50,727 nucleotides of DNA, from contig CABQHM010000021.1 of assembly GCA_902464015.1 (NCBI GenBank), positions 1 to 50,727 on the forward strand, read 5' to 3'. The DNA is from an uncultured Coriobacteriales bacterium. Its GTDB lineage: Bacteria > Actinomycetota > Coriobacteriia > Coriobacteriales > UMGS124. Made by a program: the position numbers and the translations under genes. The first letter of the stretch is position 1. Each line of letters begins with the position of its first letter. The notes under the pieces are model-generated. The model made no database searches. It saw nothing but the letters and a program-made list of their open reading frames with translations, and was not told the origin of the DNA. This document shows, piece after piece, positions 32,706 to 41,850 of this stretch.

Positions 32706-34259
32706 TTAGATTGCAGCTCTAGAGGAAGCCTTTGGCCCGTGCCCGTGTTCGCGCTCCGCTGCCAGGGTGTTGCGCACCATCTCGATGACGTCGAGCAGCT
32801 CTTGCTGGGAGTGCACGCCAAGCTTGCGATACACATTGGTGGTGTGAGTCTTTGCCGTCTCAAGCGAAATGCTGAGCTCGCTGGCTACAAACTGGCGATT
32901 ACGACCGCGGCCAAGCAGAGTGCAGACATCGAATTCGCGAGGCGAGAGGGCATAGTCATCGCGGATTCGCTGCATGACCTGACGATAGTCATCGACCTCT
33001 AGCGCATTCATAGGCGTCGCAACGCCAGGATGCACGTCGCCCCAGCCAAACTGGGGGCGCTCAAACAAGACGGCGACAAGCACGAGTAACATGAGAGCGA
33101 TACCCGACACGAGGTGCTCCCCTGCCGAATCAATGCCGATGCAGAAAACGTCCCACGCGATGAGGCCCATCACGGAACCCAGCTGAACGGCCAAAAGGCC
33201 AGTCGGAACCGAAACGGTCACCGCCACGTCGTGACGAAGCTGGCGAGATCCAAGCAGGGACCACAGCGTCATGAAGAAGAACTGGTAGCCCAGCGAATGC
33301 ACACCCCATCCCATGTACCAGAAGATTTCATAGGGGAAGAGCACGTATGCCATGGCCATCAGCGGCAACGAGACGCAAAGCACAAGCTGCCATGCATCGA
33401 GCTTGAGGGCAAAGGCTGCCAGGAACGTGAGTCCCGAGGCAAGAATCGTGCCGATAACAACGCCAAAGCAAGAGATGCGGTACAGCTCCTCAGGCACAAC
33501 CTCAAAGCCTGCGTTGATGAAACCGTTAGAAAGACCGAAAACGAAGGCAAGGCCGGCGAGCATGAGGAACGCCCGGTCATGCAAGAGAGTGGCAAGCGGC
33601 GTGCGAGGGGCTTCGGAGGGTGTCGCGGGACCAGGCGCAGCTGCAGAGACGGCATTCTTCTCTTCATCCTCATACGGCAGACCCATGGGGTGCGTGGCGG
33701 CACGCTGCCCCGCCCAGAAACCAACACCGGGGCACACAAAGCCCACCACCAGGGCAAACACAGACGGCACGACGTTGCACACGAGGAATGCAACGCCACC
33801 GAACAGAAGAGCAATGGCATTGTGAAACAGGGCCGTGCGCACACCCAGGGCGGCTGTCTGCGAGCACCATTGACACAGCAATAGGCCCTCAGTCAGACCC
33901 GTGAAAAGGCCTGACACCAGGGCAACGGGCTCGATGAGCTCGGCAGGCAGGGGAAAATGGGCGACCAGCAACAGGCCTGTGCTCGTTCCGGCAAAACCGC
34001 ACAGCATCGCAGCCAGGCGCACGCCCGTCATGAGACGCGCTTGGTTTGTACGCGCACGGCACGCCAACAACAGGACCACGCCCACAGCAAGCGCACCCAT
34101 GATGACGTTGACACCCCAGCGGGCATTCGTCAGCTCGATGGTATAGCCGCGAAGCGAGAACGGACCTCCCCAGTAGATGAGCCAGGTCCACAAATACATG
34201 GCTGCAAGGCCCGTAACAATACGGGTGTCACAAGACAGCCGCTGCGCAAAGCCCTTCAA
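32706..34259 (-). CDS. Membrane LuxR-family regulator
   Basis: A 517-residue protein with about 12 hydrophobic segments (residues 12-400) and a C-terminal LuxR HTH (about 432-495: LSPREFDVCTLLGRGRNRQF, then ELSISLETAKTHTTNVYRKL). It starts at TTG 34259 with a GGGGGGAAAA site and follows the response regulator gene by 26 bases, so it is probably in the same transcript. The usual partner of such a regulator, a FAD reductase, is present only as a remnant downstream, so its present target may be the molybdoenzyme operon or a gene elsewhere. Confidence 0.87.
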   Translation of the reverse strand: MKGFAQRLSCDTRIVTGLAAMYLWTWLIYWGGPFSLRGYTIELTNARWGVNVIMGALAVGVVLLLACRARTNQARLMTGVRLAAMLCGFAGTSTGLLLVAHFPLPAELIEPVALVSGLFTGLTEGLLLCQWCSQTAALGVRTALFHNAIALLFGGVAFLVCNVVPSVFALVVGFVCPGVGFWAGQRAATHPMGLPYEDEEKNAVSAAAPGPATPSEAPRTPLATLLHDRAFLMLAGLAFVFGLSNGFINAGFEVVPEELYRISCFGVVIGTILASGLTFLAAFALKLDAWQLVLCVSLPLMAMAYVLFPYEIFWYMGWGVHSLGYQFFFMTLWSLLGSRQLRHDVAVTVSVPTGLLAVQLGSVMGLIAWDVFCIGIDSAGEHLVSGIALMLLVLVAVLFERPQFGWGDVHPGVATPMNALEVDDYRQVMQRIRDDYALSPREFDVCTLLGRGRNRQFVASELSISLETAKTHTTNVYRKLGVHSQQELLDVIEMVRNTLAAEREHGHGPKASSRAAI

Positions 34260-34285
34260 TTTTCCCCCCGACCACTCACTATCAC

Positions 34286-34984
34286 TTACAGCCTGTCGGC
34301 CAGTTTGTATCCAACACGCCAGACAGTAATAAGATACTGGGGTTTGGACGGGTTGTCCTCGATTTTCTCGCGGATTTTTCGTGCAAATACCGTAATACTG
34401 CTCGGGTCAGCGGCATCTTTATCGCCCCAGACGTGCTCCATGATTTGGTCGCGCGTGAAAACGCTACCCGGCTCACTCGCCAAAAGCTCGAGCAACTCGA
34501 TCTCGCGCGAAGAGAGAGCGACCTGCTTGTCGCGCAGACGAACGTCGTACTTGCCGAAGAAGATTTCCAGGTCGCCCACGCGATACGACGCCGCGTTGCG
34601 CGGCTCCTGCGAAGCGCCGCGTCCGCGCTTGCGCAGGCGGGCGTTCATGCGCAGGACAAGCTCCTCATTGTGAAACGGCTTGACCAGGTAATCATCGGCA
34701 CCCGCCTTGAAGCCGATGGACTTGTCAACAATATCGCCCTTTGCCGTGAGGAACATGATGGGGACGCGACGACCCTCATCGCGAATCGTCTGACAAAGCT
34801 CGAACCCGTTGATGTCAGGCAGCATCACGTCAAGAATCAAAAGGTCGGGGCGCTCGCGGCGCAACATATCCAAGCCATCGACACCATTGTCGGCGCAACA
34901 AAACTCATAGCTCTGCCTTGCCACGAGCTGACCGATGAGCAGGCGCATGCTCTCGTCGTCGTCAATCAGCATCACCTTGGCCAT
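34286..34984 (-). CDS. OmpR-family response regulator
   Basis: A 232-residue two-component regulator: receiver domain (1-120) with acidic pocket DDD at 8-10, phospho-acceptor Asp52 (LILDVMLPD), Thr80 and Lys102 (VKPF), and a winged-helix output (about 135-230; SSREIELLELLAS, VFTRDQIMEHVWG, ITVWRVGYKL). It follows the histidine kinase gene by 40 bases in the same direction and is its cognate partner. The kinase carries a heme motif, so the pair likely switches genes in response to redox state or a gas ligand; the adjacent molybdoenzyme operon is the natural target. Confidence 0.93.
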   Translation of the reverse strand: MAKVMLIDDDESMRLLIGQLVARQSYEFCCADNGVDGLDMLRRERPDLLILDVMLPDINGFELCQTIRDEGRRVPIMFLTAKGDIVDKSIGFKAGADDYLVKPFHNEELVLRMNARLRKRGRGASQEPRNAASYRVGDLEIFFGKYDVRLRDKQVALSSREIELLELLASEPGSVFTRDQIMEHVWGDKDAADPSSITVFARKIREKIEDNPSKPQYLITVWRVGYKLADRL

Positions 34985-35024
34985 ATAAGCCGCCTTTCGC
35001 CCTGCAACTTAACCGTGGGCTCCA

Positions 35025-37004
35025 TCATAGCGAATCTGAGACCGGACCGCCTTCGGGCAAACGAACGGTAAACGTGCTCCCCTGCCCGGGCGCGCTTTCG
35101 AGCTCGACCGTGCCCCCGAGCATCGCAACAAGGTCCTTGACAAGCGACAGCCCCAACCCGCTGCCTCCATAGCGGCGAACGGTGGACATATTCTCCTGCG
35201 TGAAGCGCTCGAAGACAAGGCGCTGCTTGTCCGCCGGGATGCCGATGCCTGTGTCCGAGACGTCAATGCGCACGATGCCGCCAGGGGTGCCCGGCTCATC
35301 AACCGCCGCGACGGGCTTCTCTACGGCATTGGCCGACTTGCAAGGCTCATACGTCACGTTCACCTCGACCCGACCGCCCTCAGGCGTGAACTTGATCGCA
35401 TTGCTCACCAGGTTCACGAGAATGCGGCGCACCTTTTCCCAATCGCTTTCGATAAGCGGCACGTCGGGTACCACGCTCGTGGAAAACGCGACGCCGCGCT
35501 TGAGCGCCACCGACTCGTTGGTTGTCTCCACCATGCCCACGATATCGTTGAGATCGACAAGCTCCAGGTTGAGGCGCTCCGAGCCCGCCTGGATGCGAGC
35601 AGTCTCAAGCACGTTGTTCACCATTTCAAGAAGGATGCTGCCGTTCTTCTCGACCTCTTCTACCTGCCGCAATGCGGCGGTTTCACTGGGGTCGATGCTC
35701 TGCGCAAGCAACTCGGTGAAGGCAAGAATGGACGTGAGCGGCGTACGCAACTCGTGGCTCACAATGGCAAGGAAGTCAGACTTGTACTGGTTCTCCCGCT
35801 TGAGTCGCTCGTTGACCTCCTCCACATGGGCACGCTGCCGCTCGAGCTCGGCATTGGTCGCACGCAGCTGCTCGGTACGCTCGACAACCTGAGACTCGAG
35901 GCTGCCGTACAAGCTGCTGAGACGGCGCGACATCTCGTCGAACTGCGTGAAGAGCGCGTCGACCTCACGTGAAGCGTAAGGGTTCGAGGGGCGCTGCGGG
36001 GAAATGACCGGGACACTGCGAGCGAATTCTGCACAGGGGGAGGATTCGCGCAGCCCATCCACACCAGGCGCGCCATCCACAGCAGCCTGTGCACCCGAAG
36101 ACTCGCTGGACAGAAGGCCCGACGACCATCCACCGGCTGGCGATACACCAGCCGCCCCATCGCGCCTGCCCTCAGCCTGCTCGCCCAGCCAAGCAAGCGA
36201 CGCATTGAGCTCGGTCAGAGGCGTCGTTATCAATCGGCTCAGCACGTGGAAGATGACAAAGGCCACACCCACCATGAGCAGGACGAAAAGGGCCGCGTTC
36301 GCCGCCACTGCCGCACGCATGTTGGAGAAATAGAGCTCGGTGGGCACGACGACGCTCACCGCGCCCGCGATGTCGCCGATGTGTGCGCCCTCCTTGGGGT
36401 AGCCGGTGACGTCTATCTCACCTTTGGGCGTGCCGTGGCACTCCATGCACTCGGAGTCGTACACCATGGAGCGCACATAGCGAAACACGGAGCCACCCGC
36501 ATCGCCGCCAAAGCCATAGACCTCCTCCTGGGCCATTTCGGTTGGCCGAGAGGCCGCATTGGCATAGAACCCCTCGAGGGCAGCACGCTCGTAATCATCG
36601 GGTGCGTTATAGAAGTTGCGCGGGTTAAGGTTCGTAAACCTCATAGAGTAATCGGACCCTCGGCTGAAGAGCGCCGCGACCGCCTTGCCGGCAATGGCGC
36701 AGTGCAGCCTCTTGAAGTCGTATTCGCCCTGCGAGGTATGGTTGATCGTGTATTGGTTGATAGAGACGAAGTCCCAGACCGCATCCATCTCGCTCACAAG
36801 CATGCGCGACTGCTCGAGCATCTCCGCCTCGACGCGCGAACGCTGGTCTGCGTAGGTGAAGGCGATGAACGCGACGGAGAATAAAAGCAGCACGCCGCTG
36901 AGCAGGCCGATTATCTTCGTGCGCAGGCCAACGCGCGTTGGCCCGCCACTTCGAGACTCCTTGCGTGCGTGCTTCCCTATGACTCTGGGACTTCCGCCTC
37001 TCAT
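35025..37004 (-). CDS. Heme-binding sensor histidine kinase
   Basis: A 659-residue membrane kinase. Start ATG 37004 overlaps the stop of the TorD gene (TGATG), which shows translational coupling; GTG 37007 is possible. TM1 (about 31-51), an extracytoplasmic domain of the DUF3365/Tll0287-like type with a c-type heme site CMECH at 186-190 (YDSECMECHGTPKGEIDVTG), TM2 (about 232-260), a variable linker and coiled coil, HisKA with the phospho-accepting His in VSHELRTPLTSIL, and HATPase_c (NLVSNAIKFTPEGG, DTGIGIPADKQ, GGSGLGLSLV). The heme outside the membrane suggests sensing of redox state or a small gaseous ligand, for a respiratory operon. Confidence 0.92.
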   Translation of the reverse strand: MRGGSPRVIGKHARKESRSGGPTRVGLRTKIIGLLSGVLLLFSVAFIAFTYADQRSRVEAEMLEQSRMLVSEMDAVWDFVSINQYTINHTSQGEYDFKRLHCAIAGKAVAALFSRGSDYSMRFTNLNPRNFYNAPDDYERAALEGFYANAASRPTEMAQEEVYGFGGDAGGSVFRYVRSMVYDSECMECHGTPKGEIDVTGYPKEGAHIGDIAGAVSVVVPTELYFSNMRAAVAANAALFVLLMVGVAFVIFHVLSRLITTPLTELNASLAWLGEQAEGRRDGAAGVSPAGGWSSGLLSSESSGAQAAVDGAPGVDGLRESSPCAEFARSVPVISPQRPSNPYASREVDALFTQFDEMSRRLSSLYGSLESQVVERTEQLRATNAELERQRAHVEEVNERLKRENQYKSDFLAIVSHELRTPLTSILAFTELLAQSIDPSETAALRQVEEVEKNGSILLEMVNNVLETARIQAGSERLNLELVDLNDIVGMVETTNESVALKRGVAFSTSVVPDVPLIESDWEKVRRILVNLVSNAIKFTPEGGRVEVNVTYEPCKSANAVEKPVAAVDEPGTPGGIVRIDVSDTGIGIPADKQRLVFERFTQENMSTVRRYGGSGLGLSLVKDLVAMLGGTVELESAPGQGSTFTVRLPEGGPVSDSL

Positions 37005-37672
37005 CACTTACTCGCAGTCACTTCCAGCTCGGCGGCAAGGGCCTCAAGCGTACCCGTCGCAATGCCGCAGACGGCACGGAAGTAGGCTCCATGGTCGCGC
37101 TCGGCGATGCGAGCCAGGCAGTCAGGTCCGAAGGCAAGGAGATGCTCTGCCAAAAACTCGCGCAGCAGTGGCAACGCCGCCTCGTCGCCTTCTGCCGCAG
37201 CATGCAGCAGGTGAGCGACAAACGAGAACTCAAGGCCGATGTGATCGTCAGGCTCATTGGCCGCACGCTCAAACACGAGGCCGCCGCGCTTGTACATTGC
37301 GCGAACTTCCAGCGTCTGCGGGCCAAAGAGGGTCTCGTCCTCACTGCGCCACACGCTCTCGTAAGGACTCGCCTTCGAGGAGCCCGTCATGAAGAAAAGG
37401 TACGTGCGATCGAGGTGCACCTGATGCATGAAATCCGCAAAGGCCTCCGGGCTTTGGGCCGCGCCGTCGAACAGCTCAACCAAGGCGCGCGACGCATCCG
37501 GCGCAACCTGGGTAAACGGGGCCTCGCTGAACATGGCACGGTCCTGCACCATGCCGCGCATGGTCTCCTCGGCGGGGTCGGCATAGAGCGCCCATGAGCA
37601 AAACGCGCAAAGAGCCTGACACGCCTGAAGCGTCTCCGTCGTGATCGAGTCGTTGGTCAGAGCACCGGACAT
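37004..37672 (-). CDS. TorD-family molybdoenzyme chaperone
   Basis: A 222-residue, all-helical, soluble protein of the TorD/DmsD family, which holds the Tat signal of a molybdoenzyme until its cofactor is inserted. It has an FCSWALYADP start and the family-typical histidine/Asp segment (FMHQVHLDRTYLFF, LEFSFVAHLLHAAAEGDEAA) with LREFLAEHLL before the C-terminal helices. GGGGG precedes ATG 37672. It follows the ferredoxin subunit gene by 127 bases containing a hairpin, and is coupled to the kinase downstream. The client is most likely the neighbouring molybdopterin subunit. Confidence 0.85.
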   Translation of the reverse strand: MSGALTNDSITTETLQACQALCAFCSWALYADPAEETMRGMVQDRAMFSEAPFTQVAPDASRALVELFDGAAQSPEAFADFMHQVHLDRTYLFFMTGSSKASPYESVWRSEDETLFGPQTLEVRAMYKRGGLVFERAANEPDDHIGLEFSFVAHLLHAAAEGDEAALPLLREFLAEHLLAFGPDCLARIAERDHGAYFRAVCGIATGTLEALAAELEVTASK

Positions 37673-37706
37673 AGGGACCCCCTCGTTTGGTTATAAGAAA
37701 AGAATA

Positions 37707-37739
37707 GCGCGCGAGCCCGCGAAAAGCGAACCCGCGCGC
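37707..37739 (-). terminator. Hairpin between ferredoxin and TorD genes
   Basis: GCGCGCG at 37707-37713 pairs with CGCGCGC at 37733-37739 with inner pairing of CGCG blocks; the minus strand continues TATTCTTTTC. It may end or reduce the transcript of the catalytic genes and so lower expression of the chaperone and sensor genes. Confidence 0.6.
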
Positions 37740-37799
37740 ATAATTGCACCGCTTATGAGCGATACGTCAAGCAAAAAGATGCTGGCAGAGGCCGCAGCC

Positions 37800-38417
37800 T
37801 TACGCCGTGTGGCTCACCTCGAGCGGGTTGCGCAGCGTGCCGCCCTTGGCCGCATCGCGGTGCGGGTTGAACACCACGTTAGGACCGGTGGCATCGGAAA
37901 GGTCGCCCAGGACGCAGGTGTCGCCGTGGGCGGCACGCAGCTCGTCGATGGGACCAAACTCGATGGCGCGCACGGGGCATGCTTTGACGCATACAGGGTC
38001 GGGCGTGCCGTTCTCGGTCTCGCTCGTGCACATGGTGCACTTGTGAGCCTTGCCGTCGGAAGCAAGCTGCACGGGGTGGCCGAAGGGGCACACCTTCTCG
38101 CAGGTCATGCAGCCGATGCAGACTTCCTTGTCGTTGTCGACAATACCGGTCTCGGGATCCTTCTGCATGGCGCCGGTGGGGCAGTTCTTGACGCATGCGG
38201 GATCGTCACACTGACCGCAGGTCATGGAAACGTAGTAGGTAAAGGCCGTGGAAGAGAACGCGCCGTTGCCGTCCTGAGTCCACTCGCCGCCGCCGAACTC
38301 ATAGACCTTGCGGAACTTCTCGGGGACCTCGAGGTCATTGCGGTCGAAGCATGCCGTCATGCAGGCCTTGCAGCCAGTGCAGATGTCGGTGTTTACATAG
38401 AAGCCGTACTGAGCCAT
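37800..38417 (-). CDS. Four-cluster ferredoxin subunit of molybdoenzyme (DmsB-like)
   Basis: A 205-residue iron-sulfur protein of the DmsB/NrfC type, with the four cysteine groups for four [4Fe-4S] clusters: CTGCKACMTAC (N-terminal), CGQCDDPACVKNCP, CIGCMTCEKVCP and CTMC..., PVCVKACP. It passes electrons from a quinol-oxidising membrane partner to the catalytic subunit. It has no signal peptide of its own, so it is carried by the catalytic subunit's Tat signal. Its ATG is 12 bases after the stop of the catalytic gene. A membrane anchor of the DmsC or NrfD type is not present in the cluster. Confidence 0.93.
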   Translation of the reverse strand: MAQYGFYVNTDICTGCKACMTACFDRNDLEVPEKFRKVYEFGGGEWTQDGNGAFSSTAFTYYVSMTCGQCDDPACVKNCPTGAMQKDPETGIVDNDKEVCIGCMTCEKVCPFGHPVQLASDGKAHKCTMCTSETENGTPDPVCVKACPVRAIEFGPIDELRAAHGDTCVLGDLSDATGPNVVFNPHRDAAKGGTLRNPLEVSHTA

Positions 38418-38429
38418 GGTCGTCCTCCC

Positions 38430-41066
38430 TTAGGCCTTCTCGATCTTGCAGAGGTTGGAGTGCACGCCGTTGCCCTTGGAGATGGGCGTGGGGCGCACGC
38501 TGGTGAGCACCGAGATGCAGCCGCCCAAATCGAGCGTGTCGGGGCTGCCGATGGACTCGGGGTCGCGCGTTTCGGGCTTGTACCAGCCACCCTGCGGGAT
38601 CGAAACCACGCCGGGCATGATGCGGTTGGTCACCTTGGCGGTGAGCTTGGAGCGGCCGCGCTCCGTGGACACGATGACCTCGTCATCCTGAGCAATGTCC
38701 AGGTTGGCGGCGTCAAGGTCGTTGATCCAGCACTGCTGGGGAGCAACGGAGTTCATCCATGCCACGTTACCGTACGAAGAGTGCGTACGGGTCTTGCCAT
38801 GGTGACCGATGAGCTGGAAGGGATACTCGGCGCGCAGCGGGTCGGTGTAGCCCTCGAAGTGATCGTAGTGGATGGGCAGAGCAGTGATCTGGTCACGGCC
38901 GTCATCGGGAATGTAGCCGGCACCCGTGAGGTCCCACTGCTTCGAGATGTTGTAGGCCTGCTTGGAGAAGACCTCGTACTTGCCCGAAGGCGTCCACATC
39001 TCGTCGTCGGTGGGAATATAGGGCTCATGCTCGTTGCAGCGCTTGTACAGGCCGCCGCGCTTGAACTCCTCGAAGGTGTCGGGCAGCAGATCTTCGCCGG
39101 CCTCGATGCCCTGGTCGTAGCACCACTCGAGCCAGTCAATCTGCGTGCGACCCTCGGTGAACTCGTCCTTCACGCCGAGCTGCTCAGAGAGCAGCGTGCA
39201 GATCTCGTACACGGGCTTGGACTCGAAGAGAGGCTCGATGGCCGCCGTCTCGCACAGCACGAAGCCGGTCCAGCCGCCGCCGCCAGAGGTGATGTCGTCC
39301 TCCTCGAAGGGCGTGGTGCCAGGCAGGATGATGTCGGAGGCAAGAGCGGTGGGCGTGAGGTACGGGTCGACCGTGACCACCATGCGCAGGCCCGAATCCT
39401 CTTCGTCGGGAAGGTTGTAGATGCGCAGCATGTCGTTGATGTCGCCGTGCTGGCCAACCATGACGTTGGAGCCGTAGTTCCAGATGAACTTAATGGGGGC
39501 ATTCAGCTTCAGCGTGCCGGGCTCCTCAGCGTACTTGAGGTTGCCGTCAACATAGTGGCGCACGCCCCACGTGGTGTCGTCCATAGACTTATAGTCCTCG
39601 ATGGCCTGATACCAGTCGAAGAAGGAGATGCAGGGCTCAACGGTGTTCTGGTCGCCCAGAGTGGGGATGGAGGTCTTCACCTTGAACGAAGCGCCGCCCG
39701 TGCTCTCGCGGGCACCCGTGCCGCCGCCGGAAATGCCGACGTTGTGGGTGATGGCAGCAATCATGGCGATGGCGCGAGCAAGGTTGCCACCGTTGCTGTT
39801 GCGCTGCGGACCCCAGCCCTGGATGGTAGCCGTGGGGCCATCGAGGTACATATCGGCCAGAGCGCGAATGGTATCGGCGGGCACGCCGGTAATCTCAGCA
39901 GCCCACTCGGGGGTCTTCTCGCCCGTGCCCTCGTAGGCACCGGTGCCCATGAGGTAAGCCTCGTAGGACATGTCCTTGTCCACCGTGATGGAGCCGGACT
40001 TGTCGTAACCGAAGTAGTCGTCGCTCGGAGGCTCGCAAGCCTTGACGTCCTCGGCGAAGGTGTCGGAGTAGAAGCCGAGGAACTTCTCGCGAATGAAGCC
40101 CTCGTCAAGCTTGCCCTCGGTGAAGAGGTAGTGAATCATGCCGGCAACCAGGGCGTCATCGGTGCCGGGGCGGATGGCGATCCACTGCGTGGCAAGGCCG
40201 ACGGCCGTGTCGGACAGGTGCGGGTCGATGACGACGATGTTGGCATCGGGGTTCTGCAGCTTTACCTGCGTGAGGAGGAACCACATGGCCGAACCGGACA
40301 TGCGCGTGTTGGCGGGGTTGTTGCCGAACAGCACGATGTTCTTGGAGTTGACAAGGTCGGTGACCTCGTTGTTGGAATAAGCGTCGCCGTTGAACAGCGG
40401 CAGCTCCCAGTTAATCTGGCCCGTGGAGTAGTCGCAATAATGACGCAGGTAGCCGCCCCAGCAGTTCATAAGACGGGCAAATGCGGTCTTGTCGGGGCCC
40501 CAGGACTTGGAGACGGCGCCACCGATGACACCGGTGCCATACTGGATGTAGAAGGCGTCGTTGCCGTACTGCTCCTTGATCTCCTTCATGGAGTCGGCAA
40601 TCGTCTTGATGGCCTCTTCCCAGGAAATCTCCTCGTAAATGCCCTCGCCGCGCTTCGTGCCCTCAACGCGCTTGAGCGGGCGCTGAACGCGGGTCTCGTT
40701 GTAGATGCGCTGGCGCGAGGTACGGCCGCGCACGCAGGAACGCAGCTGGGCGATCTTGCCGGGGCCGAACTCGTCGGAGCCCTCGCAGTCGGTGCTGATG
40801 CGAACGACCGTGCCGTCCTTGACGTAGGCCTTCAGCGGGCAGCGGCTGCCGCAGTTCACGTGGCAGGCGCCCCAGGTCACAGTGTCAAAATCAAGCTTCG
40901 AAGCCTCGTCGGCGGCGCTGCACGCCATGATTGCGCCCTCTACCGCCTCTTCCTGCGCCTGGGCAACAGGGGCAGACGACAAAGCGACGCCCGCTCCCAC
41001 GAGGCCCGACATGGCGAGGAACGACCTGCGGCTGATGCCGACGTTCGGCGACATGCTCTTCTGCAT
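38430..41066 (-). CDS. DMSO-reductase-family molybdopterin oxidoreductase, catalytic subunit
   Basis: An 878-residue enzyme with a Tat signal (GISRRSFLAMSGLVGAG). Start ATG 41066 has GAAGGATA upstream; the frame runs further but that part is not coding. Near the N-terminus the [4Fe-4S] site CHVNCGSRC plus RSC is followed by the family's block; the Mo region reads HYCDYSTGQINWE with a Ser in the place of the DmsA ligand; the bis-MGD-binding motifs include GWGPQRNSNG and the C-terminal VSIPQGGWYKP. This is a Dms/Psr-type reductase. Substrates of this family include DMSO, TMAO and, in Eggerthella relatives, catechol dehydroxylation; the sequence does not say which. It heads the operon with a ferredoxin and a TorD chaperone. 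Confidence 0.9.
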   Translation of the reverse strand: MQKSMSPNVGISRRSFLAMSGLVGAGVALSSAPVAQAQEEAVEGAIMACSAADEASKLDFDTVTWGACHVNCGSRCPLKAYVKDGTVVRISTDCEGSDEFGPGKIAQLRSCVRGRTSRQRIYNETRVQRPLKRVEGTKRGEGIYEEISWEEAIKTIADSMKEIKEQYGNDAFYIQYGTGVIGGAVSKSWGPDKTAFARLMNCWGGYLRHYCDYSTGQINWELPLFNGDAYSNNEVTDLVNSKNIVLFGNNPANTRMSGSAMWFLLTQVKLQNPDANIVVIDPHLSDTAVGLATQWIAIRPGTDDALVAGMIHYLFTEGKLDEGFIREKFLGFYSDTFAEDVKACEPPSDDYFGYDKSGSITVDKDMSYEAYLMGTGAYEGTGEKTPEWAAEITGVPADTIRALADMYLDGPTATIQGWGPQRNSNGGNLARAIAMIAAITHNVGISGGGTGARESTGGASFKVKTSIPTLGDQNTVEPCISFFDWYQAIEDYKSMDDTTWGVRHYVDGNLKYAEEPGTLKLNAPIKFIWNYGSNVMVGQHGDINDMLRIYNLPDEEDSGLRMVVTVDPYLTPTALASDIILPGTTPFEEDDITSGGGGWTGFVLCETAAIEPLFESKPVYEICTLLSEQLGVKDEFTEGRTQIDWLEWCYDQGIEAGEDLLPDTFEEFKRGGLYKRCNEHEPYIPTDDEMWTPSGKYEVFSKQAYNISKQWDLTGAGYIPDDGRDQITALPIHYDHFEGYTDPLRAEYPFQLIGHHGKTRTHSSYGNVAWMNSVAPQQCWINDLDAANLDIAQDDEVIVSTERGRSKLTAKVTNRIMPGVVSIPQGGWYKPETRDPESIGSPDTLDLGGCISVLTSVRPTPISKGNGVHSNLCKIEKA

Positions 41067-41438
41067 AGCTATCCTTCCCTCTCGTCTCCAGTGTGCGCAA
41101 CGCGCCCGCAACGCGGAGATGCGGACATGGGCAAAATATGCGTGTCCCCCAGGCATTCCCCCGCCCTTCGACCGCATCCCCGCGCTTCTCTGCAATGGCG
41201 TACGCGACGCACCCCCCATGCGACCGACTCGGCCGCATCTTGCCAACGAGTCTAAAGCGCCTCGAGAAGAATAACCATGATTTGGTATGCACATTTGATT
41301 GGGCATTTCTGCACTTATTCTTACCCTGCTGGTAGATACATAAATACAAACCCCCGCCTCAACCACGCTGAGACGGGGGCAGGTGTTGCATTTGTAGCGG
41401 AATCCTTTTTTTGGGGACCCGCCCATCACATATGTGGC
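41067..41438. other. Intergenic region, 372 bp
   Basis: Upstream of the molybdoenzyme operon (minus strand) and downstream of the XRE gene. AT-rich at 41270-41350, so the operon promoter should be there; I cannot name boxes with certainty. A terminator at 41351-41379 closes the XRE transcript. Confidence 0.5.
41351..41379 (-). terminator. Terminator after XRE gene
   Basis: CCCCCGCCTCA at 41351-41361 pairs with TGAGACGGGGG at 41369-41379 with one mismatch; the minus strand continues TTTGTATTTAT. Confidence 0.78.
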
Positions 41439-41837
41439 CTAGTGGCCCGGATAGAAGAACTCGACCCTGTAGCCGAGCTCAATGAGACGCTCAGCTGCGG
41501 CGCGGGCCGCGTTGTCGGCACTCACCCAATCGCCCTCGCCCGTGAAATCGTTAAACGAGCGGTAGTAGGCAATGCGAACCGGCTCGCTCTCGGGATCGGA
41601 AACCTTGCCCGCAAGCGTCACGACGTCGTGCACGGCGGCAAAGTGATCGTCGACAAGACCTTGAAGCGCGCGCCACGCAACCTCGGGGATAGGGGCCTTA
41701 CCCGAATCCCAACGACGCACCTCCGAGCGATCGGCACCTACAATGTCGGCAAACTCGTCCTGCTTGAACCCGACCATATCGCGCAGTGCTCGGAAATTTG
41801 CGGGCGTGTGCTCAAAGCTGTCGAAAGCGTATTCCAT
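41439..41837 (-). CDS. XRE-family HTH protein
   Basis: A 132-residue protein with an XRE/Cro HTH at about 13-55 (NFRALRDMVGFKQDEFADIV, then ADRSEVRRWDSGKAPIPEVA) and a C-terminal part without recognised motif (ERLIELGYRVEFFYPGH). It lies 13 bases after the lipocalin-like gene in the same direction, so the two share a transcript. Such pairs may be antitoxin-like or a local regulator of the exported protein; neither is shown. Confidence 0.82.
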   Translation of the reverse strand: MEYAFDSFEHTPANFRALRDMVGFKQDEFADIVGADRSEVRRWDSGKAPIPEVAWRALQGLVDDHFAAVHDVVTLAGKVSDPESEPVRIAYYRSFNDFTGEGDWVSADNAARAAAERLIELGYRVEFFYPGH

Positions 41838-41850
41838 CCCAGTGAGTCTC

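Noticed and set aside
37641..41255. Open frame of about 1200 codons on the plus strand across the molybdoenzyme operon
   Set aside because: It is antisense to four genes with clear motifs, and its product is Gly/Val/His-rich nonsense typical of high-GC shadow frames.
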